A DNA stretch of 64,000 nucleotides from Guptibacillus algicola (GCF_020171805.1 NZ_JAIVAF010000001.1:682001-746000), one strand, 5' to 3'; positions 8,801 to 17,318 are shown, numbered from the stretch's first letter. Made by a program: numbers and translations. The notes: generated by a model not told the origin, from the letters alone.

Positions 8801-9010
8801 TCGAACGGCGGGAATGCTGGAAACGACGATGAGAACTCTGAAGAAGGAAATAACAACAGTTCAAGCTCCAATGATTCAAGCAGCAACTCAGGTTCCAATA
8901 ATTCAAGCAGCAATTCAAGTTCCAGTAGTTCAACCTCCAATAGTTCGGGTTCCAATAGTACAAACTCTAGCAATAGTCAGGAATCGAACAACTCGAATAG
9001 TGAAGAATAA
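5849..9010 (+). CDS. Class A penicillin-binding protein (PBP1A family) with FN3 domain and Ser/Asn/Asp tail
   Basis: The 1053-residue bifunctional cell-wall synthase has a cytosolic N-terminus and one membrane anchor at about 33-60. A glycosyltransferase-51 domain follows (catalytic Glu126 in STEDEYFYDHEG; TGGSTLTQQLVKN near 157-169). The transpeptidase domain has S494-T-M-K497, S550-Y-N552 and K681-T-G. C-terminal to it are a fibronectin type III-like domain (about 866-955) and a low-complexity tail of about 95 residues rich in Ser, Asn, Asp and Glu. It polymerises and cross-links peptidoglycan outside the membrane. The start follows GAGGAGGT. It is monocistronic and sits between tyrS and acsA, where B. 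subtilis has no PBP. The tail is longer and more repetitive than in most PBP1 proteins. Confidence 0.93.
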   Translation: MRELFSSIRSKWNAFIDRLQEYHILTGSRIAYKVIWNLFLIFLVLGLMGSLFAGGVGAGYFASLVKDEQVRSYDEMKRDVYNYEETSEIYFADDVLLGNFRSDIERKEVDLKDVSPLVQKAVISTEDEYFYDHEGIVPKAIGRAILQELTNSEDRTGGSTLTQQLVKNQILTREVSFERKAKEMLLALRLENFFEKEEILEAYLNVVPFGRNASGRNIAGVQSAAQGIFGVDASELNLPQAAFIAGLPKNPYTYTPFTNTGIVKDDLSPGIDRMKFVLYRMYTEGSITEEEYNKAIKYDIEKNLTDPSPSPFEQYPYLTFEIEDRAKTALAKQIANEEGYDGKKLAESVDQYNRVTYDANVSTRTVEESAEKMGLKWEEVEKDSKIFIEFMNNAEKELRKNGYKIHTTIDKSVYNSMNAARDKVLDNRSYFQSPKTVSVQDPETGEMVEKEYPMQVGGILIENKSGKILSFVGGRDFGQEALNHATNAYRSNGSTMKPLLDYAPAMEIGKVQPGYIIPDLPIKERGAFNPNNYSSNYHGLVTARKALERSYNVPAARIYSKLNPVEATEYLVKMGFSTLTLDDRYNPAMSIGALTRGVSVEENTNAFGTFANGGKFVDAYMIDKIVDREGNVVYQHKPDPVQVFSPQTSYLTIDMMRDVVRQGTAQDVPGKLKFTADWAGKTGTGQDYRDAWFVAVNPNVSLGVWTGYDKQMRMDSQYASRNKNLWALFANAAYDEKPEIMDPQKRFDMPTGIVRRSFCGISGKLASDLCQQAGLVQTDLFNAKYVPTEVDDSLTQGRYVVINGKTYEALSSTPSEFVTSGVMIKEDYFEGIDLSTLLPSKFNDLNIVSEGTTAKENGKKPGAVGSVSISGSTLTWNASGESDIVGYRIYRAGNGSNSFTKLGSIKASDGSSFNIPSGSYAYYVTAVDVAGNESSPSAKVTSGDWSNEPKEEEKPDPDPPEDDGDDDSGGDNNDDSSDEDNSGESNGGNAGNDDENSEEGNNNSSSSNDSSSNSGSNNSSSNSSSSSSTSNSSGSNSTNSSNSQESNNSNSEE
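8847..8990 (+). repeat. Imperfect repeats encoding the Ser/Asn-rich PBP tail
   Basis: Degenerate in-frame repeats of blocks such as ATTCAAGCAGCAA (8874 and 8901, period 27 bp) encode SNDSSSNSG-type units. The tract is prone to length change by slippage. Confidence 0.6.
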
Positions 9011-9044
9011 CAAAATCCCCGCAGCAGAAGCTGCGGGGATTTTG
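9011..9044. terminator. Bidirectional terminator between PBP gene and acsA
   Basis: A perfect 15-bp inverted repeat (9011-9025 with 9030-9044) with loop AGAA, GC-rich at the centre with A/T ends. It serves both convergent genes. Confidence 0.9.
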
Positions 9045-9050
9045 TAGTTA

Positions 9051-10766
9051 TTACTCTTCCATTGTAGATAGATCGCCAGTTGGTAAATCAAGCTCCCATG
9101 CTTTTAAGACACGGCGCATGATCTTACCACTTCTCGTTTTAGGAAGTTTATCACGGAACTCGATTTCACGTGGTGCTGCATGTGCAGCGAGTCCCTTTTT
9201 CACGTGATTACGAATTTCTTCCATTAACTCATCAGTAGGCTCATAACCAGAACGAAGTGCGATGAATGCTTTGATGATTTCACCACGTACTGGATCAGGC
9301 TTCCCGATAACACCAGCTTCAGCAACAGCTGAATGTTCAACGAGCTTACTTTCGACTTCAAATGGACCAACACGTTCACCTGACGTCATGATTACGTCGT
9401 CAACACGCCCCTGAAACCAGTAGTAGCCATCTTCATCCTTATAAGCAGAATCTCCAGATACGTACCAGTCACCTTTCATAAAGTAACTCTCATATTTTTC
9501 TTGGCGATTCCAGATCGCACGCATCATGGAAGGCCAGCCTTTTTTAATTGCGAGATTACCCATACGGTTAGGAGGTAACTCATTTCCTTGATCATCCACA
9601 ATTGCTGCATGTACGCCAGGAATTGGTTTACCCATAGAACCGGGCTTAATTTTCATTGAAGGATAGTTACTGATTAGTTGGGCACCTGTCTCAGTCATCC
9701 ACCAGTTATCGTGAATGCGTTGATCTAAGACTTTATTGCCCCATCTGATTACCTCTGGATTTAGTGGTTCTCCTACACTAAGGACGTGACGCAGTGATGA
9801 TAAATCATAGTTTTTAATTATTTCATCTCCCGCTCCCATAAGCATACGGAAAGCCGTCGGTGCACTATACCATACCGTTACGCCATATTTCTCAATCGTG
9901 GAATACCAGTCTTCCGGACTAAAACGCCCACCACGGATGACATTAGATGTCCCTGCTAGCCATGGAGCGAATATTCCGTAAGATGTACCAGTAACCCAGC
10001 CTGGATCTGCTGTGCACCAATACACATCATCTTCTTTCAAATCTAGTACCCACTGTGCTGTTTGATAATGTTGAATCATAGCATTGTGAACATGAAGAAC
10101 ACCTTTTGGTTTTCCAGTTGAACCTGACGTATAATGGAGAATCATTCCATCTTCACGATCAACCCATTCGATCTTTAGATTCTTATCAGCAGATTCAAAA
10201 TGATTGTAAAAATCAATATAAGGTCCTTCTTCCTTCACGTTATCCCCAACAAGAACGATACTCTCTAGATGAGGTAGTTCCTCTACAGGCACACGATCGA
10301 GTAACTCAGGAGTCGTAACGAGAACCTTTGCTTCGCTATCTTCAAGGCGGTCACGAACAGCTCCCTCCATAAACGCTTCAAATAATGGACCAGCAATAGC
10401 CCCTAACTTCAATGTTCCAAGCAGAATGAAGTAGAGTTCCGGAGAACGAGGCATGAAGATGAATACTCGGTCACCTTTTTCAACGTTGATCTTCCTCAAA
10501 ACATTTCCGGCTTTATTACTCAATGACTTCATTTCACTATACGTATACTTTTCATCCCTCTTTGGATCAGAAAAATAGAGGGCAACTTTGTTTTTGCGTT
10601 CAGATTCAGCATGCTTATCGATTGCTTCATAAGCCATATTCACATTCCCAGTTTCATTCCAGGAAAATGCTTTTTCTGCTTCTTTCCATTCAAAATTCTC
10701 ATAAGTAGCTTCATAATCCTGTAAGTTGTGATTTCCACGCGTAGCGGAAAGCGATTTCATTTCCAA
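9051..10766 (-). CDS. acsA: Acetyl-CoA synthetase
   Basis: The 571-residue acyl-adenylate-forming enzyme makes acetyl-CoA from acetate, ATP and CoA. The AMP-binding P-loop-like motif HYTSGSTGKPKG and the GDSAYKDEDGYYWFQGRVDD segment are clear. The C-terminal PKTRSGKIMRR contains the regulatory lysine (about 548) that AcuA acetylates in B. subtilis. Divergent acuABC supports this control. The best start is TTG at 10766, six bases after GGAGGAG; an ATG two codons later would be 12 bases from it. The sequence is close to B. subtilis AcsA throughout. Confidence 0.97.
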   Translation of the reverse strand: MEMKSLSATRGNHNLQDYEATYENFEWKEAEKAFSWNETGNVNMAYEAIDKHAESERKNKVALYFSDPKRDEKYTYSEMKSLSNKAGNVLRKINVEKGDRVFIFMPRSPELYFILLGTLKLGAIAGPLFEAFMEGAVRDRLEDSEAKVLVTTPELLDRVPVEELPHLESIVLVGDNVKEEGPYIDFYNHFESADKNLKIEWVDREDGMILHYTSGSTGKPKGVLHVHNAMIQHYQTAQWVLDLKEDDVYWCTADPGWVTGTSYGIFAPWLAGTSNVIRGGRFSPEDWYSTIEKYGVTVWYSAPTAFRMLMGAGDEIIKNYDLSSLRHVLSVGEPLNPEVIRWGNKVLDQRIHDNWWMTETGAQLISNYPSMKIKPGSMGKPIPGVHAAIVDDQGNELPPNRMGNLAIKKGWPSMMRAIWNRQEKYESYFMKGDWYVSGDSAYKDEDGYYWFQGRVDDVIMTSGERVGPFEVESKLVEHSAVAEAGVIGKPDPVRGEIIKAFIALRSGYEPTDELMEEIRNHVKKGLAAHAAPREIEFRDKLPKTRSGKIMRRVLKAWELDLPTGDLSTMEE

Positions 10767-10866
10767 GTAATTCTCCTCCTTCTTCTACATCTTTCAATGA
10801 TTTCACTGATAGTATAACATAAATTCGTAATATTTTAACAAATAACAAAAGTTAATAAAATCATCC

Positions 10867-10880
10867 TGAAACCCCTTACA
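10867..10880. promoter_or_regulatory. cre-like site between acsA and acuA
   Basis: TGAAACCCCTTACA fits the consensus TGWNANCGNTNWCA at all positions except the central G. It lies in the divergent acsA-acuA control region and touches the acuA -35. acsA and acuABC are known CcpA targets in B. subtilis, so a role is plausible. Confidence 0.5.
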
Positions 10881-10902
10881 TTTACACGTAATCATGTATA
10901 AT
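10875..10902 (+). promoter_or_regulatory. acuABC promoter
   Basis: CTTACA (10875-10880), 16-bp spacer and a perfect TATAAT (10897-10902), 35 bp before the acuA start. Confidence 0.65.
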
Positions 10903-10936
10903 AAGAGCTGAGATCGTTATTAAAGGTGGTGACTAG

Positions 10937-11569
10937 ATGGAACATCAAAAGACATATAATGCAGTGGAATGGAATACGCCTCATGGAAAACTGATTATTG
11001 AGGGACCGATTACACCCGACCGCCTGGCCTCCTATCACTTACATAAAGATCTGGTAGCATTTCGCCCGCCTGAGCAGCAACATAGGGCTTTAATAGAAAT
11101 CGCTGGCCTTCCAGAGGGAAGAATTATTGTAGCACGAGAGCGCGAAACAATCGTTGGTTACGTGACGTTTTTATACCCAGATCCGATGGAAAGATGGTCA
11201 GAGGGTAAGATGGAGAACCTACTTGAACTTGGAGCTATCGAAGTAATTCCTAAATACCGAAACGCTAAGGTAGGAAAAAGTTTGTTAAGAGCTTCCTTCA
11301 TGGATGATTCGATGAATGATTATATCATCATCACAACTGAATATTATTGGCATTGGGACCTTAAAGGTACTGGCTTATCAGTATGGGACTATCGAAAAGT
11401 AATGGAAAAAATGATGAATGCTGGTGGTCTAGAATGGTATGCCACCGATGACCCAGAAATAAGCTCTCACCCTGCCAATTGCTTAATGGCGAAGATTGGA
11501 TCAAGAGTAGACAGAGAGTCGATACAAGCTTTTGATGCGTTACGTTTTCAAAATCGGTTCATGTACTGA
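10937..11569 (+). CDS. acuA: Protein acetyltransferase AcuA (GNAT family)
   Basis: The 210-residue GNAT acetyltransferase has its acetyl-CoA-binding core around residues 75-125 (TIVGYVTFLY, LGAIEVIPKYRNAKVGKSLL). In B. subtilis AcuA acetylates the C-terminal lysine of AcsA and switches it off; the acsA target gene is divergent next door. It is the first gene of acuABC, with its ATG after AAGGTGGTG. Length and neighbours match the B. subtilis protein. The function is by orthology. Confidence 0.95.
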   Translation: MEHQKTYNAVEWNTPHGKLIIEGPITPDRLASYHLHKDLVAFRPPEQQHRALIEIAGLPEGRIIVARERETIVGYVTFLYPDPMERWSEGKMENLLELGAIEVIPKYRNAKVGKSLLRASFMDDSMNDYIIITTEYYWHWDLKGTGLSVWDYRKVMEKMMNAGGLEWYATDDPEISSHPANCLMAKIGSRVDRESIQAFDALRFQNRFMY

Positions 11570-11590
11570 GAGTTAAAGGAGTGAGAGGAC

Positions 11591-12238
11591 TTGATCATTG
11601 AGGAAATAATGAACAGGAATGTATTTTCTTTGAATGAATCGCAAACGATCGCAGATGCGATCAAACTGATGCGAGAAAAGAATATACGTCATCTCCCCAT
11701 TGTGAATAACGATGGAGAACTAGTAGGGATCGTTTCAGATCGAGATGTAAAAGAAGCTAGTCCTTCGATACTCGATGCAAATCCTAACAGAGAAGTTCTA
11801 GAATCTTCTCTTTCTTCTATCATGAAAAAGGATGTTATCACTGCACACCCTCTTGATTTTGTAGAAGAAATCTCAAATGTATTTTATGAACACAGAATAT
11901 CTTGTATCCCGATTATAGATAATAGAAAAGTTATTGGGATCGTTACCGAAACAGATATGCTGCACACCCTTATCCTTCTTACAGGAGCACATCAACCAAG
12001 TTCTCATATCGAAGTACAAGTCGAGAACGTCTCTGGGAAGCTTGCAGATATCACACAAATTATTCGAAAGCGCAATGTGAACATCATAAGCGTTCTCGTT
12101 TACCCTTGTAGTCATAACGAAGGGTATAAAAATATCGTTTTCAGAGTTCAAACTATGAATCCAACAGCTGTTGTAAATGATATTACTGAAGAGGGTTATA
12201 ACGTACTTTGGCCAAGTATGCCAGGTGTGCAAAGATGA
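11591..12238 (+). CDS. acuB: AcuB, CBS-ACT domain protein
   Basis: The 215-residue protein has two CBS domains (about residues 3-60 and 79-134; MNRNVFSLNESQTIADAIKLMREKNIRHLPIV is typical). An ACT domain follows at about 140-210 (SSHIEVQVENVSGKLADITQII). CBS pairs bind adenosine ligands, so AcuB is probably an energy sensor tied to acetyl-CoA synthetase control; its exact task is not settled. The start is TTG at 11591 after GGAGTGAGAGG. It lies 21 bp after acuA, and its stop overlaps the acuC ATG (ATGA). Confidence 0.93.
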   Translation: MIIEEIMNRNVFSLNESQTIADAIKLMREKNIRHLPIVNNDGELVGIVSDRDVKEASPSILDANPNREVLESSLSSIMKKDVITAHPLDFVEEISNVFYEHRISCIPIIDNRKVIGIVTETDMLHTLILLTGAHQPSSHIEVQVENVSGKLADITQIIRKRNVNIISVLVYPCSHNEGYKNIVFRVQTMNPTAVVNDITEEGYNVLWPSMPGVQR

Positions 12239-13383
12239 AATGTGATTCATTATTCATCTACTCCTCAGATTATTTAAACTACAAATTCAGTGATAATCAT
12301 CCTTTCAATCATATTAGAGTCCAATTAACTCATGATCTATTGAAAGAACTAAGTGCATTATCACAGGATGAAATCATCTCACCGAGAATCGCAAGCGACG
12401 ATGAAATCGCATTGATTCACGATCCAGCGTACATACAAGCTGTGAAGGATGCAGGCAACGGAACGCTAGCCTCTTCAGTTGCTGCTAATTATGGATTAGG
12501 AACTGAAGACACCCCAATCTTTTCGAATATGCACGAAGCTAGTGCACTATTAGTAGGTGGCACGTTAACTGCAGTAGACGCTGTGATGACTGGGAAAGCA
12601 AAACATGCGTTAAATATCGGTGGTGGACTTCATCACGGATTTCGTGGGAAAGCATCTGGATTTTGCATTTACAATGATAGTTCGATTGCAATTGAATATA
12701 TGAAGAAGAAATATGATGCGAAAGTGTTGTACGTCGACACAGATGCCCACCATGGAGACGGGGTTCAGTGGGCTTTTTATGATGACCCAAATGTTTGTAC
12801 ACTGTCCATTCATGAAACCGGCCGTTATTTATTCCCTGGCACAGGAAATATTAACGAAAAAGGTCATGGCAAAGGCTACGGCTTTTCTTTTAACGTTCCG
12901 ATCGATGCATTTACTGAAGATGAGTCTTTTCAAGAAGTTTACGAAAGTTCTTTTCGTAAAGTGATCGAATTCTTCAAACCTGATATCATTCTCACGCAAA
13001 ACGGTGCTGACGCCCATTACTACGATCCTCTCACACATCTTTCCGTTACAATGAATAGCTTCGAATTCATTCCAAAACTTGCTCATGAGCTTGCACATGA
13101 ATACTGCGATGGGAAATGGGTCGCTGTAGGTGGAGGTGGCTATGATGTGTGGCGTGTCGTGCCTAGAGCATGGTCTCGAATCTGGCTAGAAATGAAAAAC
13201 AAAAAGGCTACTGGGGTATTACCTGAGAAATGGATTGAACGTTGGCAATCTCTATCTCCATTTGAGCTACCAAAAACATGGCACGATCCTAAAGATCTTT
13301 ATGAACCGATTCCTAGAAAGAATGAAATCACAGAAAAAAACAAACTAACGTTGGAACGATCACTCTATCAAATCAGTCAATAA
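12235..13383 (+). CDS. acuC: AcuC, histone-deacetylase-family protein deacetylase
   Basis: The 382-residue protein belongs to the zinc-dependent histone deacetylase/acetoin-utilisation family. The active-site pieces are present: GGGLHHGFRGKASGFCIYND, then DTDAHHGDGVQWAF with metal ligands Asp and His, and the C-terminal GGGGYD loop. It removes acetyl groups from AcsA and opposes AcuA. The start is the ATG at 12235 (MKCDSLFIYSSDYL), overlapping the acuB stop. A longer frame from 12208 would begin inside acuB without a proper ribosome-binding site. It is the last gene of the operon. Confidence 0.95.
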   Translation: MKCDSLFIYSSDYLNYKFSDNHPFNHIRVQLTHDLLKELSALSQDEIISPRIASDDEIALIHDPAYIQAVKDAGNGTLASSVAANYGLGTEDTPIFSNMHEASALLVGGTLTAVDAVMTGKAKHALNIGGGLHHGFRGKASGFCIYNDSSIAIEYMKKKYDAKVLYVDTDAHHGDGVQWAFYDDPNVCTLSIHETGRYLFPGTGNINEKGHGKGYGFSFNVPIDAFTEDESFQEVYESSFRKVIEFFKPDIILTQNGADAHYYDPLTHLSVTMNSFEFIPKLAHELAHEYCDGKWVAVGGGGYDVWRVVPRAWSRIWLEMKNKKATGVLPEKWIERWQSLSPFELPKTWHDPKDLYEPIPRKNEITEKNKLTLERSLYQISQ

Positions 13384-13385
13384 AT

Positions 13386-13415
13386 AAAGAACCTGGAAGT
13401 TTCCAGGTTCTTTTT
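13386..13415. terminator. Terminator between acuC and ccpA
   Basis: A 13-bp inverted repeat (13386-13398 with 13401-13413) with a 2-base gap, T-run on the plus side and A-run on the other. It is usable by both convergent units. Confidence 0.85.
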
Positions 13416-13424
13416 CATTGATTA

Positions 13425-14429
13425 TTACTTGTTCTTTGTTGAGTTTCTATGTTGAATACGATGAGGCAATACAACAGTCTGTTCTTCAACTGTTTCCTTG
13501 TTCATGAATTTCGTGAGTAGTCGCATCGCTACTGCTCCAATATCATACATAGGTTGTACCACAGTTGATAACGTTGGTCTAACCATTGTAGCAAGCCTAG
13601 TGTTATCAAATCCAACCACTTCAAGGTCGTCAGGTACTTTGTAGCCATTATCCTGGGCACCATGGATGATTCCAAGAGCCATTTCGTCCGTACCACCAAA
13701 AATGGCAGTAGGCATGTTATCTTTTTCGATAAATCCATTCATCGCTTCGATACCTGAATCATATGTGTAGTCACCAATGGCAACCATATCTTCATTCACG
13801 TTTAAGCCTGCATCTTCTAATGCTCGACGATAACCTAGAAACTTCTCTTCTCCATTGATAGGATCCTCTAGAGGACCACTAACAAGACCAATATCCTTAT
13901 GGCCTTTTTGGATGAATTCAGTAACTAGCTCATATGCAGCTTGTTGATAATCGATATTTACAGAAGGAATTTCTTCTGTTTTCTCAAGTGTAGCAGCTAA
14001 TACGATCGGTACCGGTGAGCGTTTGAATTCTTCAACGTGCTCTTCAGTAATCTGGCCACCCATGAAAACAATTCCATCTACTTGTTTACCAAGCATCGTG
14101 TTCAATAGGTGAATTTCCTTTTCTTTGTTCTGATCTGAGTTGCTTAGAATGATATTGTAGTTATACATAGTCGCAATATCCTCAATACCTCTAGCAAGTT
14201 CTGCAAAGAAAATACTGGATATATCAGGGATGATTACGCCGACTGTTGTGGTTTTCTTACTAGCGAGACCACGTGCTACAGCGTTTGGACGATAACCTAA
14301 CCGTTCGATTGCCTCGTGTACCTTTTTTCTCGTAGCAGGTTTAACATTAGGATTTCCATTTACTACCCTCGAAACCGTGGCCATCGATACTCCTGCTTCT
14401 TTTGCTACATCATAAATCGTTGTATTCAC
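13425..14429 (-). CDS. ccpA: Catabolite control protein A
   Basis: The 334-residue LacI/GalR-family regulator has an N-terminal HTH ([22 protein letters not shown]) with a hinge helix around [15 protein letters not shown] periplasmic-binding-like core follows. With HPr-Ser-P it binds cre sites and governs carbon catabolite control. Identity rests on near-full-length likeness to Bacillus CcpA and on its place between acuABC and aroA. motPS, which follow acuC in B. subtilis, are absent. Several cre-like boxes in this window are candidate targets. Confidence 0.97.
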   Translation of the reverse strand: MNTTIYDVAKEAGVSMATVSRVVNGNPNVKPATRKKVHEAIERLGYRPNAVARGLASKKTTTVGVIIPDISSIFFAELARGIEDIATMYNYNIILSNSDQNKEKEIHLLNTMLGKQVDGIVFMGGQITEEHVEEFKRSPVPIVLAATLEKTEEIPSVNIDYQQAAYELVTEFIQKGHKDIGLVSGPLEDPINGEEKFLGYRRALEDAGLNVNEDMVAIGDYTYDSGIEAMNGFIEKDNMPTAIFGGTDEMALGIIHGAQDNGYKVPDDLEVVGFDNTRLATMVRPTLSTVVQPMYDIGAVAMRLLTKFMNKETVEEQTVVLPHRIQHRNSTKNK

Positions 14430-14470
14430 GATAATCCTCCTTCATGCTCTCTCGGACTTTGATTTAGTTA

Positions 14471-14499
14471 ATGATACGATACTATTCTTCTGACTGCAA
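14471..14499 (-). promoter_or_regulatory. ccpA promoter
   Basis: TTGCAG (complement of 14494-14499), 17-bp spacer, TATCAT (complement of 14471-14476). It is about 40 bp upstream of the ccpA start. Confidence 0.65.
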
Positions 14500-14689
14500 A
14501 TATTAATCTTCCGCAATCAAGTAAGTCTTCTACCTAGTAGTTTCGGTATTATTCTATCACCCTATACGGTATAAGTGTATGTATTTTATTTCACAAGATA
14601 GTAACTGTATTAAAGATAGCACATTTATACCTTTTTTGCTTTAATATAAAGAAATTTATACAAGTAATATAGAATATCTATTATAACGC

Positions 14690-14725
14690 AAAAAAACAGA
14701 CTGCCGAAAGTGATTCGACAGTCTG
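14690..14725 (-). terminator. aroA terminator
   Basis: A 12-bp stem with one mismatch (14697-14708 with 14714-14725), followed by a run of T on the minus strand. Confidence 0.85.
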
Positions 14726-14733
14726 AGTTGGAT

Positions 14734-15834
14734 TTACAACGTAGTAGGAGCAGCTTTTCCAGGGTTAAAAAGCCCGCTTAACTTTAGGTCATCTACGAAT
14801 TTCTCGTATTGAGGAATATCTAGCTGTTGTGCTGCATCTGAAAGCGCTACTGCAGGATCAGGGTGAACCTCTACCATAATTCCATCTGCGCCAATAGCAA
14901 GTCCTGCCTTCGCAGCTGGCAATAGTAGGTCTCTTCTACCGGTTGAATGAGTAACATCAACAAATACCGGTAAGTGAGTTTCTTGTTTTAAGATTGGTAC
15001 TGCCGTTATATCTAGCGTGTTTCGAGTTGCTTTTTCGTATGTTCGAATACCACGCTCACATAGCATTACTTGAGTATTTCCCTTTGAAACAATATATTCA
15101 GCGGCGTTGATAAACTCCTGTATCGTTGCTGAAAGTCCTCTCTTGAGAAGAACAGGCTTATCAACAGAACCGGCAGCTTTTAGTAATTCAAAGTTCTGCA
15201 TGTTTCGTGCACCGATTTGAATAACATCAACGTACTTCTCAGCAATTTCGATGTCTGCTGGATTAACGATCTCACTTACAACTGCAAGGTCGTATTCATC
15301 CGCAACCTTCTTTAAAATCTTAAGTCCTTCTTCACCAAGACCTTGGAAATCATAAGGCGACGTACGAGGTTTAAAAGCACCACCTCGAAGCATTTTGAAT
15401 CCTTGTTTCTTAACCGCCTTCGCAACTTCAGCTACTTGTTCATAGCTTTCGACTGCACAAGGTCCTGAAATCAATACTTGGCCACCAGCACCAATTTTTT
15501 CACCTTTGATGTCGATGACTGTATTATCAGGCTGACGCTTACGTGAAACCAATAGAGCTTTTCTGTGGTCGTCTTCTTGTAGTTCAAGACTCGCTTTGAA
15601 AATCTCTTTAAAGATATGCTGCAGAGTGGACGTTTCAAACGGCCCATCATTCTTCTCTGCTAGCAGATCAAGCATCTTACGCTCACGAACAGGGTCAAAA
15701 CGATTGATCCCCTGAGATTTCTTAATTCTGCCTATTTCCTGTGCTACTTCTGCACGCTCGTTAATTAAATCGAGCAATTGCAAGTTAATCTCGTCTAGTT
15801 TCTCTCTCAACTCGTCAATCTGAATGTTAGCCAT
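14734..15834 (-). CDS. aroA: Bifunctional chorismate mutase / DAHP synthase
   Basis: The 366-residue protein has an N-terminal AroQ-type chorismate mutase domain (about 1-90: [33 protein letters not shown]). It is fused to a DAHP synthase ([18 protein letters not shown], then [13 protein letters not shown]). It makes the first shikimate intermediate, and the mutase part lets chorismate or prephenate act as feedback signals. This is the B. subtilis AroA (AroX) arrangement, in the same place next to ccpA. The start is ATG at 15834 (MANIQID), eight bases after GGAGTGG; a GTG four codons earlier lies inside that site. Confidence 0.96.
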   Translation of the reverse strand: MANIQIDELREKLDEINLQLLDLINERAEVAQEIGRIKKSQGINRFDPVRERKMLDLLAEKNDGPFETSTLQHIFKEIFKASLELQEDDHRKALLVSRKRQPDNTVIDIKGEKIGAGGQVLISGPCAVESYEQVAEVAKAVKKQGFKMLRGGAFKPRTSPYDFQGLGEEGLKILKKVADEYDLAVVSEIVNPADIEIAEKYVDVIQIGARNMQNFELLKAAGSVDKPVLLKRGLSATIQEFINAAEYIVSKGNTQVMLCERGIRTYEKATRNTLDITAVPILKQETHLPVFVDVTHSTGRRDLLLPAAKAGLAIGADGIMVEVHPDPAVALSDAAQQLDIPQYEKFVDDLKLSGLFNPGKAAPTTL

Positions 15835-15955
15835 AATTTGTTCCACTCCCTATCTATATAAGTGATTAGGGATATTATATACGAAGAAAAATAAAATGTC
15901 ACTACTTTTAGTTTAATTCTTAGACGCTTTTAAGCATTAAATCGTGTAAGTGAAT

Positions 15956-15981
15956 AAAAAACGGCTCCATAGAGCCGTTTT
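15956..15981 (-). terminator. ytxJ terminator
   Basis: A 10-bp stem (15958-15967 with 15972-15981) with loop CATA. Terminator of the ytxGHJ unit on the minus strand. Confidence 0.8.
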
Positions 15982-15988
15982 GCCTATA

Positions 15989-16315
15989 TTATTTTTTCAC
16001 TGCATCAGCCAAAGATGAATACGTTATTCTCCAGTGCGAATCGTTCCAAACAACATGATCCCCATCGATGAGCAAAGCCTGTGGAGATTGGTGTTTAACG
16101 CCATAGGTTTCAGCTATATCATTCGATAGCGGTCTAGCTTCCTGAACATTTAAATAATAAACGTCATGATCATGATCTTCAGCAAACTTCTCAAATTCTT
16201 CAAAAGCCTGTGAGCTTATTGGACATGTTGTACTATTTTTAAATAAAAGAAATCGATCCGTTTTCTCCTTGACCTTCGAAAAGTCATCAAATGTTGCAAG
16301 TTTATTAATTCCCAT
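15989..16315 (-). CDS. ytxJ: YtxJ, monothiol bacilliredoxin (BrxC-type)
   Basis: The 108-residue thioredoxin-fold protein has a single active-site cysteine in FKNSTTCPISSQAFEEFEKF (TCPIS motif). This marks the YtxJ/BrxC bacilliredoxins, which reduce or buffer bacillithiol-modified proteins. The start ATG at 16315 (MGINKLATFDDF) gives the usual family length; a longer frame up to 16480 runs back into ytxH. It is the last gene of the ytxG-ytxH-ytxJ stress unit, but a weak hairpin at 16374-16402 sits between it and ytxH. Confidence 0.88.
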   Translation of the reverse strand: MGINKLATFDDFSKVKEKTDRFLLFKNSTTCPISSQAFEEFEKFAEDHDHDVYYLNVQEARPLSNDIAETYGVKHQSPQALLIDGDHVVWNDSHWRITYSSLADAVKK

Positions 16316-16373
16316 ACCGTTAATCATCCTTTCCTTATTACATAAATCCATTATAGATGAAAAGAGGTCATAC

Positions 16374-16402
16374 AAAAAGGAGAAGCGTTTATAGCTTCTC
16401 CT
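16374..16402 (-). terminator. Hairpin between ytxH and ytxJ
   Basis: GGAGAAGC pairs with GCTTCTCC around a short loop, followed by five T on the minus strand. It is probably an attenuating or partial terminator after ytxH. Confidence 0.65.
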
Positions 16403-16409
16403 TCTACCA

Positions 16410-16862
16410 TTAATCTTGCTGATATTGGTGTCTTGTAGGGTTTTCGTTAGTAGCTGGCTCGTCATCAACAAAATGATCATTTAGATCGCGTTGAAAGCTC
16501 TCAACATCTTCATCTGCCTGAGCTCGAACATCAGGATCTTCAGAATTAGCTTTACGTTCTTTGATTTTTGAAACAATATTGTTTGATTGATCAGATACTT
16601 GCTTATAAATCGTGTTTGATCTTTCTTTCGCACGATTTGCAATGTCTGATCCTCTTTCAACAGCTGTATCACGGAATTGAGATGTTCTCTCTTTCACTAC
16701 ACCAGCTTGCTGGTTAAGATCATTTCGAAGTTCTTTACCTGACTTTGGTGCAGATAGTAGAGCTGCTGCCGCACCAACGATCCCACCGATTAGTGACCCG
16801 ATGATGAAATCCTTTGTGTTGATGTTGCTGTTATTGTTATTGTTGTTGTTGTCGTTTGACAT
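16410..16862 (-). CDS. ytxH: YtxH-family general stress protein
   Basis: The 150-residue protein has an Asn-rich N-terminus (a run of Asn codons). It then has a glycine/alanine membrane segment typical of the YtxH family (FIIGSLIGGIVGAAAALLSAPKSGKELR, about 19-46), followed by a long amphipathic coiled helix and an acidic tail. In B. subtilis ytxGHJ are general-stress and early-stationary genes of unknown mechanism; YtxH is probably an inner-membrane-attached protein. The ATG follows AGGAGG, 12 bp after ytxG. Confidence 0.88.
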   Translation of the reverse strand: MSNDNNNNNNNSNINTKDFIIGSLIGGIVGAAAALLSAPKSGKELRNDLNQQAGVVKERTSQFRDTAVERGSDIANRAKERSNTIYKQVSDQSNNIVSKIKERKANSEDPDVRAQADEDVESFQRDLNDHFVDDEPATNENPTRHQYQQD

Positions 16863-16874
16863 GTGATCAACCTC

Positions 16875-17318
16875 CTAAGATTTTGAATCGATATATTGGT
16901 CTGTTGCTTTTTTCTTTACTTGCCACTTTTGCCAAATTTGCATTGCAGCGTTGCCCCATTGAACAACCTTGGTTACTTGCTCTGATTGGCGCTCAGCTTC
17001 ATCAGTTACTTTCTCTGAAATGTTCTTCAGTGAACTGTTCATCTTACCAAGTGACGTTCCAACCTCTCTCACTTGTACGAATACAGTATCCAGAGCTTCT
17101 GACTTCCCCTGAATATCTTCTGCAAGAAGGTTAGTCTTATGTAACAATGCTGTTGTTTCTGTCGTAAGACCATTCATCTGTTTCTCAAGACTATCAAGAG
17201 TTTTTGCTGTGTTGCTAAGCGTGTCTTTTAAGGATTTCAAAGTTTGTGCAACAAAATATACTAATACTGCAAATGCGATAGCTATGATAGCTACACTCAA
17301 ATAAAGAATAATCTCCAT
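16875..17318 (-). CDS. ytxG: YtxG, DUF948 membrane-anchored coiled-coil protein
   Basis: The 147-residue protein starts with one membrane helix (residues 4-27, EIILYLSVAIIAIAFAVLVYF). A long heptad-like region follows that resembles methyl-accepting coiled coils and is typical of DUF948. Function is unknown; it is the first gene of the ytxGHJ stress unit. The start is ATG at 17318, with AAGGAGGTG upstream. A sigma-B-like promoter lies about 30-50 bp upstream. Confidence 0.88.
   Translation of the reverse strand: MEIILYLSVAIIAIAFAVLVYFVAQTLKSLKDTLSNTAKTLDSLEKQMNGLTTETTALLHKTNLLAEDIQGKSEALDTVFVQVREVGTSLGKMNSSLKNISEKVTDEAERQSEQVTKVVQWGNAAMQIWQKWQVKKKATDQYIDSKS

Larger units (their letters stand above)
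14430..14733. other. 304-bp intergenic region between aroA and ccpA
   Basis: It holds the ccpA promoter near 14471-14499 and the aroA terminator at 14690-14725. The A/T-rich 14500-14690 stretch shows no ORF with a ribosome-binding site and no clear element. Confidence 0.6.

Noticed and set aside
8614-8973. Leu/Glu-rich minus-strand frames of 89-119 codons
   Set aside because: They are mirror images of the Ser/Asn/Asp tail of the PBP; repetitive coding sequence opens the opposite frames.
14840-14860. Cre-like TGAAAGCGCTACTG inside aroA
   Set aside because: It lies within conserved coding sequence far from a promoter; the match is probably chance.
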